A stretch of DNA of 14,622 nucleotides from Pseudomonadota bacterium (GTDB taxonomy: Bacteria > Desulfobacterota > JADFVX01): positions 1 through 14,622 of the forward strand of contig JADFVX010000063.1 of NCBI GenBank assembly GCA_015222755.1, read 5' to 3'. Below, piece after piece: positions 7,234 through 13,284 of this stretch. Position numbers and translations under genes: made by a program. Within the stretch, counting starts at the first letter, position 1, and the number at the start of each line of letters is the position of its first letter. The notes beneath the pieces are model-generated. The model was not told where the DNA came from and searched no databases. It saw only the letters and a list, made by a program, of their open reading frames with translations.

Positions 7234-7944
7234 TCAATCAAGGACCAGCCCGACAAGAAAAGACTTGTAACTTGTCATAAGGCCGGATGCAAGCAAAAAG
7301 GAGAAGGCAAACAAGACAAGAGCAGCAAAGCCTATTGCCAGCTTCCTTATCAAGGGGTTTTTACCTGTCAGGTGGTCCAGGACCAGAGCAATCGCTGCAC
7401 CCGAAAGAACAAATGCTGTTGAAAGCCCGACGGCGTAGCTTAGGAGCAGATAGTAGCCTTTCATGACATTCTCAGGTTTGCCGGCAAAGTTCATTATGTC
7501 CGACATGGCTGGTGTAATGCATGGTGAATAGGCTACTGCCAGAGATGCCCCAAGTAGTGCACCGGCAGGCAAATAGGCAATAGGGCGGACACGCCGTTTC
7601 TGGTAAATACCGCAGAGGACAAGGTAGAGCGCTAACAGACCAGTATAAATGGCAGCAACGGTCTTCAAGGCCTCCTTATTGTATAATAGATAACGGGAGA
7701 TCCCAAAACGCGGTATCCCCATGAAGGCAAAAATAATGCTGAAGGTAATAAGATAAGCCAGGAAGACAAGCAATAGAGCTCTGATCGGGTTCTTTGAATG
7801 CCTTGCCTCAGTCAGGTAGAAGCCCGCTGCGAAGAAAAGAAAGAAAGGGGATATCTGCATGATGCAGAGCTGCCATGCCGAAAAGAAGGCGGAAAAACCT
7901 CCCCAGTAAGCAGCAATAAAACCTATGTCTCTAACTAGATCCAT
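7234..7944 (-). CDS. ccdA: CcdA/DsbD-type thiol-electron carrier, divergent
   Basis: This is a 236-residue inner-membrane protein with about six helices (near 15-42, 54-74, 97-115, 127-150, 163-188 and 205-223). CcdA proteins move reducing equivalents from cytoplasmic thioredoxin to periplasmic thiol proteins, using one cysteine in helix 1 and one in helix 4. The helix 4 site is clear: YSPCITPAM with C142. The helix 1 site is odd. Where the family usually has SPC.LP, this protein reads ISPFFLF, and the only nearby cysteine is C27, about seven residues earlier. It is the last gene of the operon, 11 bases after the thioredoxin-like lipoprotein, its likely electron acceptor. The ribosome site (AGGA) overlaps the previous stop codon. 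The family assignment is fairly sure; redox competence is uncertain. Confidence 0.8.
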   Translation of the reverse strand: MDLVRDIGFIAAYWGGFSAFFSAWQLCIMQISPFFLFFAAGFYLTEARHSKNPIRALLLVFLAYLITFSIIFAFMGIPRFGISRYLLYNKEALKTVAAIYTGLLALYLVLCGIYQKRRVRPIAYLPAGALLGASLAVAYSPCITPAMSDIMNFAGKPENVMKGYYLLLSYAVGLSTAFVLSGAAIALVLDHLTGKNPLIRKLAIGFAALVLFAFSFLLASGLMTSYKSFLVGLVLD

Positions 7945-7955
7945 AAAACCAAGTC

Positions 7956-8501
7956 CTACAATATTTCATCAATCCAGGCAGATAGCTGGTCTTTTTCAAC
8001 TATCTTTCCGTAGAAGGAGCTTATCACCTTCCCTTCGCTATCTATAAAAAAAGTGGTCGGCGGGGCGCTTACCCCGTAGAGCCTCGCAATACGCTCACCC
8101 TTGTCAAACCCGGCGGGGAACTCAAAACCCTTCTTCTCAACAAACTTGGTAAATTTTGACTTTGAATCCTGTATGCCCAGCATGAGGAACTCGACCCCTT
8201 TTGGCTGGTATTCCCCGTAAACCTCTTTAAACACGGGCGCACTTTCGTGGGAGCATGGGCACCATGACGCCATATAGATAAGAACCAGAGGTTTCCCCTT
8301 ATATGTATCGAGGGTCACCTGGCCGCCGCTGATGAGGTCGAGCGTGAATTGCGGTGCAGGGGAGCCGGATTCCAAAGTAGGCGGCGCTCCCTTGGGTGAA
8401 GAGCAGCCACTTGCGCCTGCAATAAGAACAGCCGAGAGAAAGAAAGCAATGGGAAACAGCCCCATCTTTTTTACCATTCTTTTTATTTTCAATAAGATCA
8501 T
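7956..8501 (-). CDS. TlpA/ResA-like thioredoxin lipoprotein with CPC site
   Basis: This is a periplasmic, membrane-tethered thioredoxin-fold protein of the AhpC-TSA/TlpA type, the kind that reduces apocytochrome cysteines before heme attachment. I chose the ATG at 8501 (181 residues). The frame is open to 8585, but that would overlap the upstream gene, and a weak AGAGAG lies about 10 bases before 8501. A basic n-region, hydrophobic core and lipobox AGASGC place the lipidated cysteine at C33. The thioredoxin domain runs from about 47 to 181. The active site reads SWCPCSHE, so the two cysteines (C81, C83) are one residue apart instead of two. The cis-proline loop APPTT (146-150) is normal. It lies 19 bases after the CX3CH protein and 11 before ccdA. 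Confidence 0.85.
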   Translation of the reverse strand: MILLKIKRMVKKMGLFPIAFFLSAVLIAGASGCSSPKGAPPTLESGSPAPQFTLDLISGGQVTLDTYKGKPLVLIYMASWCPCSHESAPVFKEVYGEYQPKGVEFLMLGIQDSKSKFTKFVEKKGFEFPAGFDKGERIARLYGVSAPPTTFFIDSEGKVISSFYGKIVEKDQLSAWIDEIL

Positions 8502-8520
8502 TGTTATACGCTCTCTTGAA

Positions 8521-9330
8521 TCAGGGGCTTTCAGGTATGGGGAGCTTCCACTGGAAAAACCTCTCCTTCTGCCCCGGCAGGTCATTAAGAACCACCGTTA
8601 TCGATGCCGCATCCCTACCCGCCTTATCGAATACGAGCAATCCCTCCCTGTGGTGGAAATCACTGCTGTCATAAACCACCTTCCACAATAAGGGGCTTAT
8701 CTCCCTGCCACTGGAGGTTTTAAGTACAGCAAGCTTATCAAGGGGATAGACGTCCAGTTTATTCTGGTGCGTATTCAGGTAAACCTTGAAAAGGATGTAC
8801 CCGGCAGCCCCGTAACCTTCCACCTTGCTGCTGCCGCCTACAACCTTGAAATACTCCACTGGAGTATAGATCAGGTCCACATATAGGTCGCTTTCTCCGA
8901 AATCGCTCCGCCAGAGATGTTTTTTCAGGTATCTGCCGCCTTGTTCTGAAAGGACGGTGGGGATATTGCTCCCGTAACGCTTTGCAAGGTAGGAGGTAAT
9001 TAAACTGATCTCGTTTTTTGTAATCCTTGCCCCGTTTATGCCGCCCATCCTGTTTATGATATCTTCCCACTCCCTGGCGCTGTGGGCCGATCTTTCTACA
9101 ACATCACGACTGTGGCACTTCCTCGTACATGCGCCTTTGTAAACCAGCTCTATCTCCCTGTCGTCGAGCTTACCCACCCCGGCATACCTGAATAAAGAGA
9201 GCTTAGCGGTCTGGGCAAGATACTCGGCCTTGCCCATCGGGCTCGTATCAACGAGGATGAGAAACAGCATGGAAGCCAGGCTTGCAAGGAAGCCTAAAAA
9301 AACGGCAAGGCTGACAAAAAATGTCTTCAC
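8521..9330 (-). CDS. membrane-anchored cytochrome-like protein, CX3CH site
   Basis: The protein has 269 residues. I chose the GTG at 9330, whose GTGA overlaps the ccmH stop codon and which has AGGAG just upstream. The frame extends to 9645, but that part runs antiparallel in sense through ccmH and makes no sensible protein. An uncleaved signal anchor (about 3-27) is followed by a small cytochrome c-like domain (about 45-120). It contains KGACTRKCHS (C68, C72, H73), then EWEDIINRMGG with M95 as a possible axial ligand, and ISLITSYLAKRYG, the usual last helix of c-type domains. The spacing is CX3CH, not CXXCH. Residues 150-263 form a beta-rich domain that I do not recognise. Heme attachment is inferred. 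It lies between a CcmH-type protein and a thioredoxin that could both serve this site. Confidence 0.75.
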   Translation of the reverse strand: MKTFFVSLAVFLGFLASLASMLFLILVDTSPMGKAEYLAQTAKLSLFRYAGVGKLDDREIELVYKGACTRKCHSRDVVERSAHSAREWEDIINRMGGINGARITKNEISLITSYLAKRYGSNIPTVLSEQGGRYLKKHLWRSDFGESDLYVDLIYTPVEYFKVVGGSSKVEGYGAAGYILFKVYLNTHQNKLDVYPLDKLAVLKTSSGREISPLLWKVVYDSSDFHHREGLLVFDKAGRDAASITVVLNDLPGQKERFFQWKLPIPESP

Positions 9331-9770
9331 CCCGACTCCTGCTCCGAGGTCTTTTTCTTTAACACTTTTCTGACTAGCAGATAAATGCCCAGGAAGACCG
9401 CACCCGCCCACAGGACTATAACAGCCCAGAACACCACCCATTCCATCGTGCCGAATGCACGGGTGTACTGGAAGAACTTGCCCTGCACCCTCTGTACAGG
9501 TGTTATCCTGCACGCATCCCCATATTTGGAGAGGAAGTCGTCTATTATCTCCTGCTTCCCCTTGCCTTTGCTGATTTTTTCCCCTATCTGGTTTTTCCAA
9601 TCCAACCCGCAGCTCATGTTGCAGTCCTCCAGCACTAAAGGACACTCACAGGGACAGGCAAGTTCCCGCGCTACTTCGTTAACGGTAAGTGCAGATGCCG
9701 GGGAAAGGTAAAAGCTCAGCAAGGCCGTAGTTGACAATAATAACCTTAAAATGATCCTGCTCTTACACAT
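9327..9770 (-). CDS. ccmH: CcmH/NrfF-like cytochrome c maturation protein
   Basis: This is a periplasmic thiol protein of the CcmH/CycL/NrfF family, which presents apocytochrome cysteines to the heme lyase. I chose the ATG at 9770 (147 residues). It follows the upstream stop by one base and has AAGGTG at a good distance; the longer frame to 9818 overlaps the upstream gene. The signal peptide covers about 1-27, the CcmH domain about 28-95 and one membrane helix about 110-133. The family LRCxxC motif reads LACPCEC (37-43), and LEDCNMSC adds C50 and C54, with C87 in KYGDACRI. The helix after it (IGEKISKGKGKQEIIDDFLSKYG) is typical of the family. The extra cysteines resemble CcmH variants I recall outside Proteobacteria, but I could not check that. 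Confidence 0.85.
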   Translation of the reverse strand: MCKSRIILRLLLSTTALLSFYLSPASALTVNEVARELACPCECPLVLEDCNMSCGLDWKNQIGEKISKGKGKQEIIDDFLSKYGDACRITPVQRVQGKFFQYTRAFGTMEWVVFWAVIVLWAGAVFLGIYLLVRKVLKKKTSEQESG

Positions 9771-9771
9771 T

Positions 9772-10551
9772 TCACACCTTTTTCTTGCGGAAGACAAACC
9801 AAAGCAGGACCAGGACAAGAGATAAGCCGGCAGCAGCCAAGATATAAAGTAGTTTTACGAAGTCTCCCCTTTCTTCATGAGGTGACCTTGACATCCCATC
9901 CTCTCCGCCGGACATGGACATTGGAGAGTATTTAATATTTACGGAAGGCCTCTTGTCATCCTTTCTATACTTAATTTTAAAGGGGATATCTGCTCCCTTT
10001 TTCGGCTTATTCATATAGTAACGGTAGTGCCTGAAGCCTTTTGCCTCCTCCAGCTTGTGAGCTTCCGGTGTGAGGACAAAGCCTTCAGCCCTTAGTGGCT
10101 CCTGTATGTCTATCTCCAGCTTCCTGATACGGTGGTTCGTCCTGACCTTATAAAGAAGGTCTCTGGCAGACCCATCTCCTTCAAAAGGATCGATGTGGAA
10201 ACTGAGATAAAAATTCGGGTAGGGGAGTTTTAAGCGGATCTCTTCCATATCGCCGATATTTTCCTGTTTGAATAGCTGGCAGAAATGTTGCCCCTTCGGG
10301 GAAAGGCTGCACGCATCACTTATAATCGCGCCTTGGGGGAGAAAAAAAGATGTCTCCGCGGGGAAATTACCATCGTCTACAAATCTCCCGTCATAGATCA
10401 CAAGGACGCCGGGATCGTCATACTCAGGCCATATAGCTACCCGCATTCTTCCTATCTCCATATCGGCTGCGGCGGCACAATTTGAAAAGACAAGGAGAAG
10501 GAGCAAAAGCCGTAAAATCAGCGTAATCAATCGATTTTTCATAGTGGACAT
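9772..10551 (-). CDS. exported, C-terminally anchored protein, unknown
   Basis: I do not recognise this protein (259 residues from the ATG at 10551). A start at 10542 (MKNRL) is equally possible, and neither has a good ribosome site. A signal peptide ends near the AAAAD at 26-30. A beta-rich periplasmic region follows (about 31-225), with two cysteines ten apart (C81, C91) that could form a disulfide. A membrane helix (about 233-253) and the basic tail FRKKKV close it. So it should sit in the periplasm, anchored at its C-terminus. It is the first gene of the five-gene operon and its stop is one base before the ccmH start, which ties it to cytochrome c maturation. No catalytic motif is visible. 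Confidence 0.75.
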   Translation of the reverse strand: MSTMKNRLITLILRLLLLLLVFSNCAAAADMEIGRMRVAIWPEYDDPGVLVIYDGRFVDDGNFPAETSFFLPQGAIISDACSLSPKGQHFCQLFKQENIGDMEEIRLKLPYPNFYLSFHIDPFEGDGSARDLLYKVRTNHRIRKLEIDIQEPLRAEGFVLTPEAHKLEEAKGFRHYRYYMNKPKKGADIPFKIKYRKDDKRPSVNIKYSPMSMSGGEDGMSRSPHEERGDFVKLLYILAAAGLSLVLVLLWFVFRKKKV

Positions 10552-10609
10552 TATCCCATATTGCCCTGCCGGCATCAAGTCAAATATAGGGACAGAAGGC
10601 CACTATATC

Positions 10610-10638
10610 TTTACTTTATCAAGGGTTTGTAGTACAAT
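10610..10638 (+). promoter_or_regulatory. promoter that may give a leaderless mRNA
   Basis: TTTACT (10610-10615) and TACAAT (10633-10638) are separated by 17 bases. Transcription would start near 10644-10645, which is the A of the start codon of the lipoprotein gene. No ribosome site precedes that codon. The 93-base divergent gap also has the inverted repeat ATATAG/CTATAT (10584-10589, 10603-10608), a possible shared operator. Confidence 0.4.
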
Positions 10639-10644
10639 TCCGCC

Positions 10645-11079
10645 ATGTTTAAGCTTAGCTCAAAAGGTTATTCCCTTAGAATACTTTGTGCAACCCTCAG
10701 CATTTTCATATTCCTCGTATCGGGCTGCAAGGAAGATTCAAAACAGGCCTTGAAAACCACTCCGGGAGCTGTATCCAAGGAAGAGAACAAACAGAAGGTC
10801 TTGAAGATTTTTGTAGATATAGATACGCAGAAAAAACTCCAGTCGTCAGCTGATCAAGGCTTCAAACCATGGAAAAACGATGCGGTAGAGGTTGCAAAAG
10901 AATGCATAATAGGCAAGGGGATCGGCGCACCGGGTGAATCTACGATATTGTCCGAGGATGACAGCAAGACTGTGGTACGCGTCGCTACAAAGAAGGAAGG
11001 CAGTTTCAATATCACCCTCAAACGCCTTGTCAGGCCCGGTGGCATATGGACAGCTACAGAGATAGAAAGAGCAGAGTAG
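10645..11079 (+). CDS. small lipoprotein of unknown function
   Basis: This 144-residue protein has a lipoprotein signal: basic start, hydrophobic LRILCATLSIFIFLV, and the lipobox VSGC with the lipidated cysteine at C28. The mature part begins with a charged linker (about 29-45). A domain of about 95 residues follows, with alternating beta-like segments (STILSEDDSKTVVRVAT, FNITLKRLV) and the end GGIWTATEIERAE. That ending recalls small export-associated domains that close on a W-x-V/A turn, but I do not recognise a family. There is no visible ribosome site, yet the signal peptide begins exactly at this ATG, so the start is trusted. It is 10 bases ahead of the universal stress gene and probably cotranscribed. 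Confidence 0.75.
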   Translation: MFKLSSKGYSLRILCATLSIFIFLVSGCKEDSKQALKTTPGAVSKEENKQKVLKIFVDIDTQKKLQSSADQGFKPWKNDAVEVAKECIIGKGIGAPGESTILSEDDSKTVVRVATKKEGSFNITLKRLVRPGGIWTATEIERAE

Positions 11080-11089
11080 AAGGACAATA

Positions 11090-12265
11090 ATGTATAAAAA
11101 AATATTAGTTCCCCTTGATAGTTCCAAGTGTTCAAATGCTGCGATAGAACTCGCCCTTAAACTGGCCAAGCCTTTTGGCTCAAGTGTTACAGGCTCGCAC
11201 GTTTATGCCGCCAAACTCCACGACGACAGGTTCAGACAGATGGAGTCCGGTCTTCCACCAAAGTATCAGGAAGAAAAAGAGCTCGAAAGGCAGAGGGACA
11301 TACACGATGACCTTATAACAAAGGGGCTTGAGATCATTTCGGACTCCTATGCACAACATTTTGAGACCAAGGCCACCGAGGCAGGCGTTGCTTTCAGCAA
11401 CAAATCCCTTGAGGGGAAAAACTATCTGGAGATAGTGAAGGATGTCGAGTCAAGCGACTACGACCTTGTCATAATCGGGGCGCTGGGGCTGGGTGCTGTC
11501 CGCAAAAGCCAGATAGGGAGTGTCTGTGAAAGGGTTATGAGGCGCATAGACAGGGACCTTATCATCGTAAGGGAAGAGGGTGCAAAGGGGAAATATGTAG
11601 TTGCAATAGACGGCAGTACCCACTCATTTGCCGCCCTGCTCTCCGCCATAGCACTTGCCGAGGCAGACAATGCCGAAGTGGAGGCAATAGCCGCCTTCGA
11701 TCCCGATTATCATTACACCGCCTTTAAGAGTATAGAGAATGTCCTCTCGGAAGAGGCGGGAAAGATATTCAAGTTCAAGGAGCAGGAAAAACTCCACGAG
11801 GAAATAATCGACAAGGGCCTTGCCAAGATTTACCAGGGACACCTGGAAACTGCCGCTGAGATGGCAAAAGAGAAGGGCGTGGAAATAAAAACTACCCTGC
11901 TTTCTGGCAAACCCTTCGAGGAGATCCTCAAATATGTAGAAAAGGAAGCGCCGGCACTCCTGCTTATGGGAAGAATAGGCTTCCATGCGGCGCCAGGCCT
12001 TGATATCGGAAGCAACACGGAAAACTGTGTCAGGGCAGCAAAGTGCAACGTCATGGTGGTAAGCAGGGAAATCAATCCACCTCAAAAAGAGGCCACCCCG
12101 GATGAGGGCCTTCCATGGGCAGATGAGGCTGAAGAGCTGTTAAACCGAATACCTAAAATGGCCAGGGGCATGGTCAGGAAAATGGTCGGGGAGTTTGCCC
12201 TGAAAAAGGGCTGCACCGAAGTTACAGGCGACATTATGAGAGAGGCAAGGGCAAAGATGATGTAA
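11090..12265 (+). CDS. tandem universal stress protein with PCP_red-like tail
   Basis: This is a cytoplasmic protein of 391 residues with two Usp domains (about 1-162 and 166-327) and a C-terminal extension. Each Usp domain keeps the nucleotide-binding motif G-2X-G-9X-G-S: G130, G133, G143, S144 in the first and G294, G297, G307, S308 in the second. Both halves are therefore likely to bind ATP. The extension (about 341-388: LPWADEAEELLNRIP, then KMARGMVRKMV, then VTGDIMREAR) matches the pattern of the PCP_red domain known from the C-terminus of light-independent protochlorophyllide reductase subunit B. That pattern is W..EA...L..IP, a basic helix, and V...I...AR. The ATG has AGAAGGA 6 bases upstream. 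It sits between a lipoprotein gene and a small membrane protein gene. Confidence 0.9.
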   Translation: MYKKILVPLDSSKCSNAAIELALKLAKPFGSSVTGSHVYAAKLHDDRFRQMESGLPPKYQEEKELERQRDIHDDLITKGLEIISDSYAQHFETKATEAGVAFSNKSLEGKNYLEIVKDVESSDYDLVIIGALGLGAVRKSQIGSVCERVMRRIDRDLIIVREEGAKGKYVVAIDGSTHSFAALLSAIALAEADNAEVEAIAAFDPDYHYTAFKSIENVLSEEAGKIFKFKEQEKLHEEIIDKGLAKIYQGHLETAAEMAKEKGVEIKTTLLSGKPFEEILKYVEKEAPALLLMGRIGFHAAPGLDIGSNTENCVRAAKCNVMVVSREINPPQKEATPDEGLPWADEAEELLNRIPKMARGMVRKMVGEFALKKGCTEVTGDIMREARAKMM

Positions 12266-12298
12266 CTGCCATCTTGCCCCTACGGCAATCAAGGCAGT
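12265..12298 (+). other. composite stem-loop between the Usp and small ORF
   Basis: An outer stem ACTGCC/GGCAGT (12265-12270, 12293-12298) and an inner stem TTGCC/GGCAA (12274-12278, 12284-12288, loop CCTAC) stack across a small internal loop. It begins at the last base of the Usp stop codon. No T-run follows, so it may be an intercistronic mRNA stability or processing element. Confidence 0.35.
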
Positions 12299-12317
12299 CT
12301 ACATCCAGAGAAAATTC

Positions 12318-12509
12318 ATGGAAGAAGAAATACAAGAAAAAAAGGGCATAGCCATAAAGGTTTTTGGCGTCTCGCTCTTTCTCATCGGCTCCCTGAATAC
12401 GATGCTCTGCTGGAGGGGCGGCCTGTCAGCGAATACCTTTGGTCCGAGTGTCATGATTGCCGGTATAGCCTTGTTCATGATAGGTACAGTGCGCGGACAA
12501 AACAACTGA
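12318..12509 (+). CDS. small two-helix membrane protein
   Basis: This 63-residue protein has a charged N-terminus (MEEEIQEKKG), a first membrane helix (about 11-31), a short loop with C31 and W32 (CWRGGLSANT), and a second helix (about 41-58) ending in RGQNN. The overall charge pattern suggests both ends are cytoplasmic. The ribosome site is weak, with only an AGAG stretch. It follows the Usp gene by 52 bases, separated by a stem-loop, and is probably transcribed with it. I do not recognise a family. The clean hydropathy pattern argues that it is real. Confidence 0.6.
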   Translation: MEEEIQEKKGIAIKVFGVSLFLIGSLNTMLCWRGGLSANTFGPSVMIAGIALFMIGTVRGQNN

Positions 12510-12578
12510 GCTCTCAAGGTTTTCAGCAAGCCCCCTACCCTCTCTTTCCAGGACAATTAAATTTGATAATGATGTGCT

Positions 12579-12610
12579 GAAAAAAGAGGGGGAGAGTTGC
12601 CTCTCCCCCT
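12579..12610 (-). terminator. intrinsic terminator of the ComEA-like gene
   Basis: GGGGGAGAG (12588-12596) pairs with CTCTCCCCC (12601-12609) around TTGC, with one more A-T pair outside. Read on the minus strand, the hairpin starts 6 bases after the ComEA-like stop codon and is followed by TCTTTTTT, a proper U-run. It may also slow plus-strand transcription from the Usp unit, but that side has no T-run. Confidence 0.85.
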
Positions 12611-12615
12611 TACAA

Positions 12616-12930
12616 CTATTCTCTCACTGCTGCTAGTTTTTCATCTTCGACTATTATCTGATCTGCGATCTTCTCAAGGGTGCCTTTACCCACCCCCTTG
12701 ACTTTCTTGATGTCGGCAATCTCCTTGAACGTACCAACATCTTCCCTGTATGCCACAATTCTCTTGGCAATAGTTTTGCCTATTCCCTTAAGTTTTTGCA
12801 GCTCCTTTACTGTTGCAGTGTTGATATTTACCTTTCCCTCTTCTGCCAAACTCTGCGAAACAGAAGAAAACAGAAAAGCTGCAATACCTACAAGTACAAA
12901 CAGACCCAGGTGTTTCTTTGCTCTTAACAT
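12616..12930 (-). CDS. secreted ComEA-like helix-hairpin-helix protein
   Basis: This 104-residue protein has a signal peptide (about 1-29, LGLFVLVGIAAFLF core) followed by one ComEA-type domain (about 33-94). VNINTATVKELQKLKGIG is the first helix-hairpin-helix and VKGVGKGTLEKIADQI the second. Such domains bind double-stranded DNA without sequence preference. In competent bacteria ComEA receives DNA at the membrane. Small standalone exported versions are common in Gram-negative genomes, and their role is often unproven. No other competence gene is present here. The ATG is preceded by GGGGGTGAG. It has its own terminator and stands as a single unit. Confidence 0.88.
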   Translation of the reverse strand: MLRAKKHLGLFVLVGIAAFLFSSVSQSLAEEGKVNINTATVKELQKLKGIGKTIAKRIVAYREDVGTFKEIADIKKVKGVGKGTLEKIADQIIVEDEKLAAVRE

Positions 12931-13036
12931 TACATCTCACCCCCCCTTTTTTTGGCTTTTTTCCCCTTTTATAAACCCACCGAAAAACCAGAAAAATAAA
13001 CATAAATTAAGTAAACCACAAAGATATTAGAAATGC

Positions 13037-13071
13037 GCGACAGATATTGCCTAATTTGCGACACATATTGC
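13037..13071. repeat. two 14-base direct repeats, possible activator site
   Basis: GCGACAGATATTGC (13037-13050) and GCGACACATATTGC (13058-13071) differ at one base and are 21 bases apart, two helical turns. A partial third copy, ATATTGCG, follows at 13073-13080. They lie about 107-141 bases upstream of the ComEA-like start codon, where an activator often binds. Confidence 0.5.
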
Positions 13072-13210
13072 TATATTGCGTTTTTTCTAGGGATTATGAA
13101 GGTAATTGTGTCGGACTTAACTACTATGGGCACTAAAAGTCACTCTATTTTACATAAGCATTTCACCCTGCAGTCATTGCGGGCCCACCCTACGCGGCTT
13201 CCACTATTAA

Positions 13211-13252
13211 AACAAAAAAGGCCCGCCTTCGATACATCGAAAGCGGGCCTTT
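13211..13252 (-). terminator. strong intrinsic terminator of the lipoprotein gene
   Basis: AAAGGCCCGC (13217-13226) pairs with GCGGGCCTTT (13243-13252). Beyond one C-A mismatch, TTCGA (13228-13232) pairs with TCGAA (13237-13241) around a TACA loop. On the minus strand the stem runs into TTTTTTGTTTT. It lies 32 bases after the stop codon of the lipoprotein gene and would end the cytochrome b unit. Confidence 0.9.
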
Positions 13253-13284
13253 CATAGAAATAATTTATTACTCGCAGGGGAAGC

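Larger units (their letters stand above)
12931..13284. other. 354-base gap with direct repeats and a terminator
   Basis: The gap upstream of the ComEA-like gene holds poly-purine and poly-pyrimidine runs (12935-12970), a pair of direct repeats (13037-13071) and the terminator of the lipoprotein gene (13211-13252). I find no gene. A 74-codon plus-strand frame at 13033-13257 runs into the terminator and shows no protein-like pattern. No clear promoter was found, though comEA must have one here. Confidence 0.55.

Noticed and set aside
8502..8585. Longer start for the thioredoxin-like lipoprotein
   Set aside because: The extension overlaps the upstream gene and would put 28 arginine- and serine-rich residues before a normal lipoprotein signal.
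9331..9645. N-terminal extension of the CX3CH cytochrome frame
   Set aside because: It lies wholly inside ccmH in another frame on the same strand, and the peptide has no signal or domain. The GTG at 9330 with AGGAG and a GTGA overlap explains the start.
13033..13257. 74-codon plus-strand frame in the gap right of comEA
   Set aside because: It runs through the direct repeats and the lipoprotein terminator, has no ribosome site and no protein-like pattern.
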